DNA of 11,090 bases, taken from the NCBI GenBank assembly GCA_913054425.1, contig CAJXJG010000044.1:1-11090 (forward strand), in the 5' to 3' direction. A model generated the notes under the pieces. The model searched no databases. It was not told the origin of the DNA and saw only the letters and a program-made list of their open reading frames with translations. This DNA is from an uncultured Fidelibacterota bacterium (lineage in GTDB: Bacteria; Fidelibacterota; Marinisomatia; Marinisomatales; UBA8229). Below are positions 1-6,334 of the stretch, piece after piece (position 1 is the first letter of the stretch; each line of letters begins with the position of its first letter). The translations under genes were made by a program, and so were the position numbers.

Positions 1-38
1 AACCCAATGAGGTGATTGAAATCAGGTTTAATGTTTGA
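1..38 (+). CDS. possible C-terminal tail of an upstream gene (partial)
   Basis: Reading frame 3 is open from the left edge and ends at a TGA at 36-38, giving the tail PNEVIEIRFNV. The alternation of charged and hydrophobic residues looks protein-like, and the stop is followed by a weak hairpin and a T-run. Eleven codons are far too few to name a family or to exclude chance; the other two forward frames stop within the first 20 bases. Only the sequence to the left of the window can settle this. Confidence 0.2.
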   Translation, partial: PNEVIEIRFNV

Positions 39-57
39 AAATTGAAACCTAATTTTT
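24..57 (+). terminator. weak hairpin plus T-run, possible terminator of an upstream gene
   Basis: AGGTTT (24-29) pairs with AAACCT (45-50). An inner AAT/ATT pairing (30-32 with 41-43) leaves G44 bulged, and TTTTT follows at 53-57. Only two or so G-C pairs support the stem, so this is a poor intrinsic terminator at best. Its position just around the possible stop codon at 36-38 is the main argument for it. Confidence 0.22.
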
Positions 58-148
58 ATTGGTTGGAATGATGATCTAACTTAATATTTTGTTTCTTATT
101 TTTGTGGGGAGGACTCTTTATTTCTTTTACTACAAAACAACCCTCTGT

Positions 149-162
149 GAAAAGGTCTTTTC
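149..162. promoter_or_regulatory. 14-bp dyad, possible operator
   Basis: GAAAAG and CTTTTC form perfect 6-bp arms around a 2-bp centre (GT). It lies about 210 bases ahead of the prepilin start, with no T-run after it, so an operator is more likely than a terminator. Such dyads arise by chance in AT-rich DNA, and no regulator gene is in the window. Confidence 0.22.
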
Positions 163-283
163 CCATTGAAAACATACAATCTAAATAATTTGGTTCTTTA
201 ACATTTTTCCGGGAATTGAATAATAAGTAAACTTCACTCTTTATCCGTTTATACTAAATAGTTTTTTAAAAAAAATGAATAGG

Positions 284-331
284 AGTTGATAATTCTTATT
301 AACTTTATTGGCTAAAGATTATTTATCAACT
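284..331 (+). promoter_or_regulatory. nested hairpin in the 5' leader, just ahead of the prepilin RBS
   Basis: Outer arms AGTTGATAA (284-292) and TTATCAACT (323-331) are perfect 9-bp reverse complements, extendable by one G-U pair (283/332). Inside them, CTTTA (303-307) pairs with TAAAG (313-317) around the 5-base loop TTGGC. The structure ends a few bases before the first Shine-Dalgarno-like block at 333. If transcription starts upstream of 284, it would sit in the 5' untranslated region, where it could affect mRNA stability or ribosome access. It could equally be a DNA-level operator. Confidence 0.4.
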
Positions 332-332
332 T

Positions 333-362
333 AATTGGAAGGAATAACCAAATTGGAAGGAA
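333..362 (+). repeat. tandem 12-bp repeat carrying two Shine-Dalgarno-like GGAAGG blocks
   Basis: AATTGGAAGGAA occurs at 333-344 and again, unchanged, at 351-362, separated by six bases (TAACCA). The second copy places GGAAGG (355-360) ten bases before the ATG at 371, a somewhat long but usable spacing. The first copy is too far away to serve that start directly and could be a standby ribosome site. The arrangement also decides the start: the TTG at 335 has no purine-rich block before it. Confidence 0.5.
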
Positions 363-370
363 AATCATAT

Positions 371-775
371 ATGCAGAAGCAAGATAAAAAACAGAATGGT
401 TTTACCATGATCGAAATTATGGTAGTCGTGGTAATTATCGCTATTCTCGCAGCTTTCGCGGTGCCAATTTACATTGATTACGTTGAAAGCGCCCGTGCCT
501 CAGAAGCAAAATCCGTTATCAGCAGTATCGGAAATGCATCGGTAATGTTCTATCAAACCAATGGCGAATGGCCGTCTTCGGTGGATGATATTGAACGTGA
601 AGGGCTATTGGACCTGGAACGTTCCACCAAACTTAAATGGCAGTTTGAATTACAGTTACCGGAATTGATAACTGCTACCAGCACGGAGGAAATGGCTGGT
701 GGTGCAGGTAAAGTCATCCAGTACAATCGGGAATTAGGAAAATATACAGGTTACGGAACACCAGGAGAAGAATAA
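371..775 (+). CDS. type IV prepilin (likely major pilin)
   Basis: Structural subunit of a type IV pilus, made as a prepilin, cleaved by a prepilin peptidase (not in the window) and polymerised at the inner membrane. From the ATG at 371 it is 134 residues. A basic 10-residue leader ends in Gly10, followed by FTMIEIM, so the mature protein begins with Phe and has the hallmark Glu at +5. The hydrophobic helix runs to about residue 32, followed by a small domain with an SARASEAKS helix and GEWPSS. There are no cysteines, so the disulfide-bounded loop of many type IVa pilins is absent. I chose ATG 371 over the TTG at 335 because it gives a typical leader and has a GGAAGG upstream. First place in the operon and the best leader signals suggest the major subunit, but a pseudopilin or minor pilin cannot be excluded. 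Confidence 0.9.
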   Translation: MQKQDKKQNGFTMIEIMVVVVIIAILAAFAVPIYIDYVESARASEAKSVISSIGNASVMFYQTNGEWPSSVDDIEREGLLDLERSTKLKWQFELQLPELITATSTEEMAGGAGKVIQYNRELGKYTGYGTPGEE

Positions 776-787
776 ATAAATTCCACT

Positions 788-1840
788 GTGGATATCAACG
801 AATTATTGAATTACGCTCTCGAGAGCGGTGCTTCTGACTTACACCTAAGTGTGGGATCCAAACCGATGGTCCGAATTGATGGAAGTATAAAACCTCTCAA
901 CCTGGATAAATTAACCCGGGATTCAATGATATCTATTCTTCCCCAGGTTATGAATGCAGAACAAATTAAAAAGTTCGAGCAGGAAAAAGAAATTGACTTT
1001 TCAACCAAACTGGATAACAAAGGACGCTTTCGGGTTAATTTTTTTAACCAGCTGAATGGTATAGCTGGTGTTTTTAGAACAATTCCTGAGGTGATCCGCA
1101 GTTTTGAAGAATTGGGCATTCCGCCAGTGTTAAAAGAATTAACTCTTATAGATCATGGGCTCATTTTATTGACAGGACCTACAGGCTCAGGAAAAAGCAC
1201 TACGCTGGCAACTATGGTTAACCATATTAATGAAAATCGCTCCTGCCACATAATCACGATAGAAGACCCAGTAGAGTATTTTCATTCCTCTAAAGAAAGT
1301 CTAATAAACCAAAGGGAGTTGGGGACGAATACCCATAGTTTTTCTAATGCCCTGCGAGCTGCCTTGAGAGAAGATCCAGATGTAATTTTAGTAGGGGAAA
1401 TGCGGGACCTGGACACAATTTCCCTCGCTCTCACGGCATCAGAAACAGGACATTTAGTTATGTCCACCTTACATACAGGAAGCGCCGTAAAGGCAATTGA
1501 TCGTATCATTGATATGTATCCCGAAGGACAGAAAACTCAAATTAGAGCGATGATGTCTGAAAGCCTGGAAGCGGTTATTTCCCAGAAACTACTTCCCAGA
1601 AAAGATGGAAAAGGCCGTATCCCGGCTTGTGAGGTGCTAATCTCCTCCACCGCGGTACGAAATCTGATCCGTGAAGACCGGATTTTCCAAATCCCTTCTT
1701 TGATTCAAGCCGGTGGGACTGAAGGAATGCAGGCACTGGACCAGGACCTCCAGCGCTTGGTTTCACAAGGCCTGGTTGAACGATCTGTAGCCCAAGGCAT
1801 TGCTGATAATCCTAAACTATTTCAATCTAATGTGCTGTAA
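788..1840 (+). CDS. pilT: PilT, type IV pilus retraction ATPase
   Basis: Cytoplasmic hexameric ATPase that depolymerises the pilus, driving twitching, DNA uptake or adhesion force. At 350 residues it has PilT length, not the longer PilB length. Visible motifs: N-terminal LLNYALESGASDLHLS; Walker A GPTGSGKST at 130-138 (Lys136); the Asp box IEDPVEY; Walker B DPDVILVGEMRD with Glu204; the His box MSTLHTG; and the PilT signature AVRNLIRE at 289-296. Lys136 and Glu204 fall at the numbers I recall for Pseudomonas PilT. It starts at GTG 788, 12 nt after the prepilin stop, with no clear Shine-Dalgarno, so coupling to the upstream gene is likely. PilU is a less likely alternative because the AIRNLIRE-type motif is so well kept. 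Confidence 0.95.
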   Translation: MDINELLNYALESGASDLHLSVGSKPMVRIDGSIKPLNLDKLTRDSMISILPQVMNAEQIKKFEQEKEIDFSTKLDNKGRFRVNFFNQLNGIAGVFRTIPEVIRSFEELGIPPVLKELTLIDHGLILLTGPTGSGKSTTLATMVNHINENRSCHIITIEDPVEYFHSSKESLINQRELGTNTHSFSNALRAALREDPDVILVGEMRDLDTISLALTASETGHLVMSTLHTGSAVKAIDRIIDMYPEGQKTQIRAMMSESLEAVISQKLLPRKDGKGRIPACEVLISSTAVRNLIREDRIFQIPSLIQAGGTEGMQALDQDLQRLVSQGLVERSVAQGIADNPKLFQSNVL

Positions 1841-1880
1841 TCTGGTAAACGTATTTATTTCTTTGTAAAAAAAACTTATT

Positions 1881-2393
1881 TTGAAACTCGGGAAATTGAA
1901 CAGAGGATCAAAGCCGAAAGAAGATATTTATAATTACAAACCAAGCCTTGCTTCAGGTTTTACTTTCATCGAAGTGATGGTCGCCGTGGTGATCATATCT
2001 ATCACAGCATTGGGTATAATGCATGGTACCGTGCATTCCCGTGGGATGCTGAGGTCGTTGGAACTTCGAGAACGGGCTACGGAAGAACTAACCAACTACA
2101 TAGAATACTGGCAAGGCCGGATAGCTGATGGTAAGCTGAGTATTGTTGAAAAAGCCGGAGATCATCTCGGCAAGCAGATTTACCTTGTGGGAAACAGCAG
2201 TTCGGATTTTAAAGTCCCTGCCACGCTCTATTATGATTTTGAAAAACAGAATTCCAAATACAATAGTCCCGTGTACGATGCCTATAAAATTAAAGTCTGG
2301 ATACGTTGGCAAGACTTTTTTCTTCAGGATAACGATTCTAATATAGTTCATGAACGAATCTTAGAAACTGTAATGGCATCCTACAATCTATGA
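1881..2393 (+). CDS. minor prepilin, PilV/GspI-like
   Basis: A prepilin-like protein that probably joins the inner-membrane priming complex starting pilus assembly. The class III signal is clear: Gly26 then FTFIEVMVAVVIIS, with Glu at +5. The hydrophobic helix is followed by about 120 residues with an aromatic WQDFF near the C-terminus. The VMVAVVIIS style and place ahead of a PilW-like gene fit PilV/GspI. The start is uncertain. The frame has a stop at 1866 and no ATG before the signal, leaving TTG 1881 (26-residue leader), TTG 1896 (21-residue leader) or a rarer codon; none has a good ribosome site. It lies 40 nt after pilT and overlaps the next gene by ATGA. The homology is to a class; the symbol is not certain. 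Confidence 0.82.
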   Translation: MKLGKLNRGSKPKEDIYNYKPSLASGFTFIEVMVAVVIISITALGIMHGTVHSRGMLRSLELRERATEELTNYIEYWQGRIADGKLSIVEKAGDHLGKQIYLVGNSSSDFKVPATLYYDFEKQNSKYNSPVYDAYKIKVWIRWQDFFLQDNDSNIVHERILETVMASYNL

Positions 2394-2983
2394 GAAAGTC
2401 CGTAAAATCAAATGGCTTCACATTCGTGGAGATGAGTGCAACAATCGTTGTCATTGGGATTATTGGATTAGGATTGACCATGACTATGCGCACTACATTT
2501 CTCCATTACAGCACCGATTTTGTACGCCAGGAAATCCGTCATTACGGCAATACTGTCATTCGGGAACTGAATGAAAGGATTAGTCATGCCCAGAAAGTTG
2601 ACTTTGATGTTTTCAATGGGTTTGCACGAATTAAATTGTGGGATGACGCAAGTAAGGCAATTCCATCGGAAATTATTCGTGCTAGTTTGGAAAACGGAAT
2701 TTTACTGAATAATGAACCGCTCATAGACGGGACACTACATCTGCCAAAAATAGGACGCTTTAGAGACAATAACCAGCACAGAGTTTCGCTCATAAATTTT
2801 CAAACTCAACAGGCAATTGAAAACCGGCCGTCTCTAACTAAATTTAAGAATGCCATGATCAATATAGATTTGGTACTAGGATTGGAAAGCAGTGTTTATA
2901 CCAGCGGAGTAACCACTACTGAACAGTTTAATTTTAGCAGGGCTGTATTCATAGCAAATAATTATATAAGTGATTTCAATTGA
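2390..2983 (+). CDS. minor prepilin, PilW/GspJ-like
   Basis: Second minor prepilin, 197 residues. A short basic leader (MRKSVKSNG) ends at Gly9, followed by FTFVEMSATIVVIG with Glu at +5 of the mature form. After the helix there is a long polar helical segment (about 40-70) and a mainly beta-like domain. PilW and GspJ proteins have this size and layout and form a tip complex with PilV/GspI and PilX/GspK partners. No cysteines are visible. The start ATG overlaps the previous stop (ATGA, 2390-2393), and no Shine-Dalgarno precedes it, so translation is probably coupled. Assignment to W/J rests on order and length more than on a diagnostic motif. Confidence 0.8.
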   Translation: MRKSVKSNGFTFVEMSATIVVIGIIGLGLTMTMRTTFLHYSTDFVRQEIRHYGNTVIRELNERISHAQKVDFDVFNGFARIKLWDDASKAIPSEIIRASLENGILLNNEPLIDGTLHLPKIGRFRDNNQHRVSLINFQTQQAIENRPSLTKFKNAMINIDLVLGLESSVYTSGVTTTEQFNFSRAVFIANNYISDFN

Positions 2984-5271
2984 AGAAAATTTCTCTAAGT
3001 AATAACGGCTCCGTAGCGCCCCTGGCAATTCTGTTTACGTTTTTAAGCATGTTTTTAATAGTTGCCTATTTGAAGCAAAGCTCTACGATAGCCTCAATGG
3101 AAAAATATCGGTTTGCCGAACTTCGGGCTCAATATGTTGCTGAAGCAGGGTTAAACCGGGAAGCGGTAGATTATTTACCTTTCCTTTCTACCAATGATAC
3201 AACCCTTGTAGGTACGCAAGGAATTGAATTTGGAGAAGATCCGGATGGAAATCCGCTTGGTATTTATAAAAATATTTCCTGTTATACCCAATTGATTGAA
3301 GGTTCGACCCGCAAGGAGTTTGTAGCAAAAAGCACGGGTGAGGTGAATTATTCCTCTACTGTTGGATCGACGGTAACCGTACAAAAAACTGTTTTTATGT
3401 CAATGGTTCCTTCCGGCTTTGAGGAATTCATGTATTTTACCAATGATGAAGCTCCTTTTGGCCCAAATCCATCGGCCTTTGTGAGTTTCGGAGAGTCTGA
3501 TGTGCTGGAGGGGCGTGTCCATACCAATAGCCCTACGGTTACTTTTAGTGAATTTGGATGTCCTGAATTCACCGGAACATTTACTGTCACTGAACCCATC
3601 TCCTACGAAGGAGACACCTCATGTCTGGATGATATGGTGGATGAAGACGGTGTCTCAATCATTGATACTGTTGAAACAATTATTTTCCCACCGGATAATT
3701 CTATCGGTATTTTGAGAGCAAATTCCACCAGAGTATTCACAGCTGACGACATGATTACTTTTTCCCCTGCCCAGAAAGACACTCTCATAATGACCGAGAT
3801 TGAATTTGATGAATCAGGTGGATTTTGGGCTGCCCAGTGGTGGTATCTGCTTCCGCCGGTAGTTAATGCCGATGCAAATATAGGATTTTACTATGATAGT
3901 ACCGACGCTGGATTCCCGCCTGTTGAGGTAAATTCTTTACGACTGGTTAATGAGAATGGAAATGATGCCTATGATCCTGGAGAGGATTACAATAATGCGG
4001 TTTCATTACTGGTGAGTTCTAGTGATATTAACGGTAATGATAATACCTCGGCAATGAATATGTTTGAATCAGGTGACGAGGTAACTATTGAATCAGAAAA
4101 TGGAGATAAGATAGTTTTATTTACAATCCAAAGCCCCATCCCTCCTAGTGCTTTCCCCCCAGTATGGATAGTACCGATAAATACTTTTTTACCTATAACT
4201 TATGACGGTCCAACTGATACCGGATTCTCAAGCGATGAACCTGTCACTCTATCCCGCCAAGAGAGTTCTCCTTCCCCAAATGTTGATGTCCCCTTTAATG
4301 AATTTCAATATTTTCATAATCATCCAGAACAACCATTGTTTGGTCCTGTTCCAATGTGCCAGGCAGATGGTTTTCAACATTTTGATTTTCGTTATTGGCT
4401 GTGCGGTGATGACCGTTATCTTAGCGATGCATGTTATGAGGATTTCAACGGAAATGAGGTATTTGATGAAAACGATAAATCCTTTGTACTGTTCCAACGG
4501 ACTTACTTTCCCTACTCTGGACCTGAGGTTATCTATATTAAAAAGGGCCAGGTCCTGGTACACGGAACTGTTAAGGGAGCCTATACTGTAGTGACAGATG
4601 ATGCAATCGAATACCGCCGCCATGATGATCCAGACATTGTTGATCAGATTTGGGGAAATATCTGGCTCATTGATGATATCAGGTATGAAGATTCCTATGC
4701 AAGCGGAGAAGTCATTCATCCCGATGATGGCGGAACAGATAATGTGTTGGGATTGGTAGCGGGGGGCAATATCATAATTGCGAATACCACACCGAATGGA
4801 GCACGGAATCGAGGTAATACCAACCCGAACAGTCGCCATATAGTTATTAACGGCGCCTTAATGGCACTACAGGGCGCTTTTATCAGCCATTATTGGCAGA
4901 ATTCTGTTCAATCAGGTCAATGTCCGTCGTGTGCAATTCCAAATAATAACGACCCTCAGAATTCTTTAGGTGATGGCAGGGGTGGGCATCGGAATCCTGT
5001 CAGGGATGATAACTTACCAGGTAATTATACAGGCAATACTGATTATCGAGGATTTGTAAACCTATGGGGGTCCATTGTTCAGCAGGAAAGAGGGTACATG
5101 ATGAGGAATGTCCCCGGCCCGTATACTTCAGATGATATTGGATATGATAAAAACTATCACTATGACTACAATTTATTGGACAATCCTCCACCTTATTATC
5201 CAGACCAAAGTACTATCAGCGGTATGATTGTGTTAAAAATAAAATCCTATGGAAATCAACCGGGGAGTTAG
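2980..5271 (+). CDS. giant PilX/GspK-like minor pilin, candidate pilus tip protein
   Basis: A 763-residue protein with a pilin-like N-terminus and a very large ectodomain. NNG then SVAPLAILFTFL (Gly10 followed by a hydrophobic helix to about 31) and AQYVAEAGLNREA (50-62) match the PilX/GspK class, which lacks Glu +5 and tends to sit at the fibre tip. Later landmarks are GRVHTNSP (178-185), GQVLVHGTVKG (523-533), GNIWLIDDIRYED (559-571), LGLVAGGNIII (590-600) and a GYDKNYHYD...PPPYYP tail (721-741). From memory these recur in uncharacterised pilus proteins of the FCB group, perhaps the DUF4900 family; a profile search would decide. It has eight cysteines (101, 194, 215, 460, 475, 485, 648, 651) and two EF-hand-like loops at 324-336 and 488-499. 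Usual PilX proteins are under about 250 residues. TTG 2980 is the only start before the helix (in-frame stop at 2971), overlapping the previous stop as TTGA. Confidence 0.8.
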   Translation: MKKISLSNNGSVAPLAILFTFLSMFLIVAYLKQSSTIASMEKYRFAELRAQYVAEAGLNREAVDYLPFLSTNDTTLVGTQGIEFGEDPDGNPLGIYKNISCYTQLIEGSTRKEFVAKSTGEVNYSSTVGSTVTVQKTVFMSMVPSGFEEFMYFTNDEAPFGPNPSAFVSFGESDVLEGRVHTNSPTVTFSEFGCPEFTGTFTVTEPISYEGDTSCLDDMVDEDGVSIIDTVETIIFPPDNSIGILRANSTRVFTADDMITFSPAQKDTLIMTEIEFDESGGFWAAQWWYLLPPVVNADANIGFYYDSTDAGFPPVEVNSLRLVNENGNDAYDPGEDYNNAVSLLVSSSDINGNDNTSAMNMFESGDEVTIESENGDKIVLFTIQSPIPPSAFPPVWIVPINTFLPITYDGPTDTGFSSDEPVTLSRQESSPSPNVDVPFNEFQYFHNHPEQPLFGPVPMCQADGFQHFDFRYWLCGDDRYLSDACYEDFNGNEVFDENDKSFVLFQRTYFPYSGPEVIYIKKGQVLVHGTVKGAYTVVTDDAIEYRRHDDPDIVDQIWGNIWLIDDIRYEDSYASGEVIHPDDGGTDNVLGLVAGGNIIIANTTPNGARNRGNTNPNSRHIVINGALMALQGAFISHYWQNSVQSGQCPSCAIPNNNDPQNSLGDGRGGHRNPVRDDNLPGNYTGNTDYRGFVNLWGSIVQQERGYMMRNVPGPYTSDDIGYDKNYHYDYNLLDNPPPYYPDQSTISGMIVLKIKSYGNQPGS

Positions 5272-5281
5272 AAAATAAAAT

Positions 5282-6334
5282 ATGCAAATCGGGTTGGACA
5301 TTGGTCGCCAGTATGTAAAAATGGTCGTAGTGGAAAAAACAAGAGAGGGATTAAAACTGTTGAATGTTGACAGTAAATTAATCCCCGAGAAAAACAAATC
5401 CTTCGATCCGGAAAATATTGATACTCCCTTAATTGTAATGGCGGTAAAAGAATTAATCAATCGGATGAATTTAAAACCAAAACACCTTCGAAATCTGACA
5501 ACTGGTATTAGTGGTTCTAATATTTCTATCAAACAAATTACCACTATGGATATGTCAACTGATGAATTGAAAACATCCATGATGTTTGAAGCAAGAAAAC
5601 ATATGCCAATGGATGGCACCGATGCAGTGATTGACTACCAAATACTGGGTCCAAATAGGTTTGAGGCTGATAAAATAGACGTGGTTCTGGTTGCCTGTAC
5701 CAACGGGGTGAGAACCAGTCATCAGAAATTACTAAAGGAGGTCGGATTAAAAGCGGAAATTATTGATTCTGAGCCCATTGCGATTATGAATGCATATTTA
5801 CAAAGCCACCAATTTTCAGAAGAAGGAGCTGTCATTTTGCTGGACATAGGTGCAGTCTCAACCTCCCTGGTTGTCTGGGGAGAACAGGACTTGTTTTTTA
5901 CCCGGGATATTCCCAGGGGGACGCATGATCTCGTTAAGGACCTTGCAAAAAAAAGATCCATAACCTATTTAGAAGCACAGGATTATTTACGGAATGAAGG
6001 AATTGCTGCACTGGAAGTTGAACCAGCAGAAGATTCCAGTCTGATTGCAGTAACAGAACGCTCATCCCTTGATATTTTTCTAGAGGATGTACGGAGAACA
6101 TTGCGCTTTTATACAAAGAATTCCAAACAAAGTTTTTTCTCTGCCTTATTTCTGAGTGGAGGCGGAGGAAGTATTAATGGTTTAAAGGAGTACATGGAAG
6201 AAAAACTTCAAATAAAATCTCAGGCCATGAACCCCTTCGCCAACATGGAAATGAAGGATAATAGCTCGATTGAAGACCCTTCTCAATATACTGTAGCTAC
6301 AGGTCTGGCAGTACGGAAAGGGTTTGAAGCATGA
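5282..6334 (+). CDS. pilM: PilM, actin-like pilus assembly ATPase
   Basis: Cytoplasmic actin-fold protein that binds the N-terminal tail of PilN and links the inner-membrane alignment complex to the motor. At 350 residues it has family length. IGLDIGRQYVKMV at the N-terminus is the first phosphate loop. The EARKHMPM segment (103-110) resembles the SHS2-type insertion. VILLDIGAVSTSLVVW (184-199) is the second phosphate loop, and FLSGGGGSINGL (290-301) is the adenosine-binding loop, so nucleotide binding looks intact. The DPSQYTVATGLAVR ending is typical of PilM. The ATG lies 10 nt after the stop of the large minor pilin; a GGGGAG at 5262-5267 is 14 nt away, too far to be ideal. It overlaps pilN by ATGA. 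Confidence 0.93.
   Translation: MQIGLDIGRQYVKMVVVEKTREGLKLLNVDSKLIPEKNKSFDPENIDTPLIVMAVKELINRMNLKPKHLRNLTTGISGSNISIKQITTMDMSTDELKTSMMFEARKHMPMDGTDAVIDYQILGPNRFEADKIDVVLVACTNGVRTSHQKLLKEVGLKAEIIDSEPIAIMNAYLQSHQFSEEGAVILLDIGAVSTSLVVWGEQDLFFTRDIPRGTHDLVKDLAKKRSITYLEAQDYLRNEGIAALEVEPAEDSSLIAVTERSSLDIFLEDVRRTLRFYTKNSKQSFFSALFLSGGGGSINGLKEYMEEKLQIKSQAMNPFANMEMKDNSSIEDPSQYTVATGLAVRKGFEA

Larger units (their letters stand above)
39..370 (+). other. non-coding leader of the pilus operon
   Basis: This AT-rich stretch of about 330 bases has no credible gene on either strand. It must carry the promoter of the pilus operon, but I see no convincing one. TATACT at 250-255 resembles a -10 box but has no matching -35 at the right distance. 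TTGGAA (63-68) with TATTTT (85-90) is another weak sigma-70-like pair. No sigma-54 GG/GC pair and no Bacteroidota-type TTTG/TAnnTTTG pair with correct spacing was found. A T6A8 tract lies at 262-275. A dyad, a nested hairpin and a repeated ribosome-binding block are listed separately. Confidence 0.6.

Noticed and set aside
1..60. Open minus-strand frame running off the left edge
   Set aside because: It is about 25 codons with no start codon after its upstream stop; no support for a gene.
275..289. Four-codon upstream ORF (MNRS) in the leader
   Set aside because: It has no ribosome site, and its AGGAG is internal; expected by chance in AT-rich DNA.
335..370. N-terminal extension of the prepilin from TTG 335
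   Set aside because: It adds twelve residues to the leader, overlaps the repeated ribosome block and has no Shine-Dalgarno of its own; ATG 371 gives a normal 10-residue leader.
1866..1881. A8 run before the PilV-like gene as a frameshift or slippage site
   Set aside because: It lies between genes, after the pilT stop and not inside a coding frame, so there is nothing to shift.
4202..4591. 129-codon alternate-frame plus-strand ORF inside the giant minor pilin
   Set aside because: Fully nested in the real gene, with no ribosome site and no domain-like sequence.
4249..4839. 196-codon open frame on the minus strand opposite the giant minor pilin
   Set aside because: The plus-strand protein here carries conserved pilus motifs; the antisense translation shows no recognisable domain or ribosome site and is a frame shadow.
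5233..5619. 128-codon minus-strand ORF across the start of pilM
   Set aside because: It overlaps the conserved PilM phosphate-loop region; its translation has no family resemblance.
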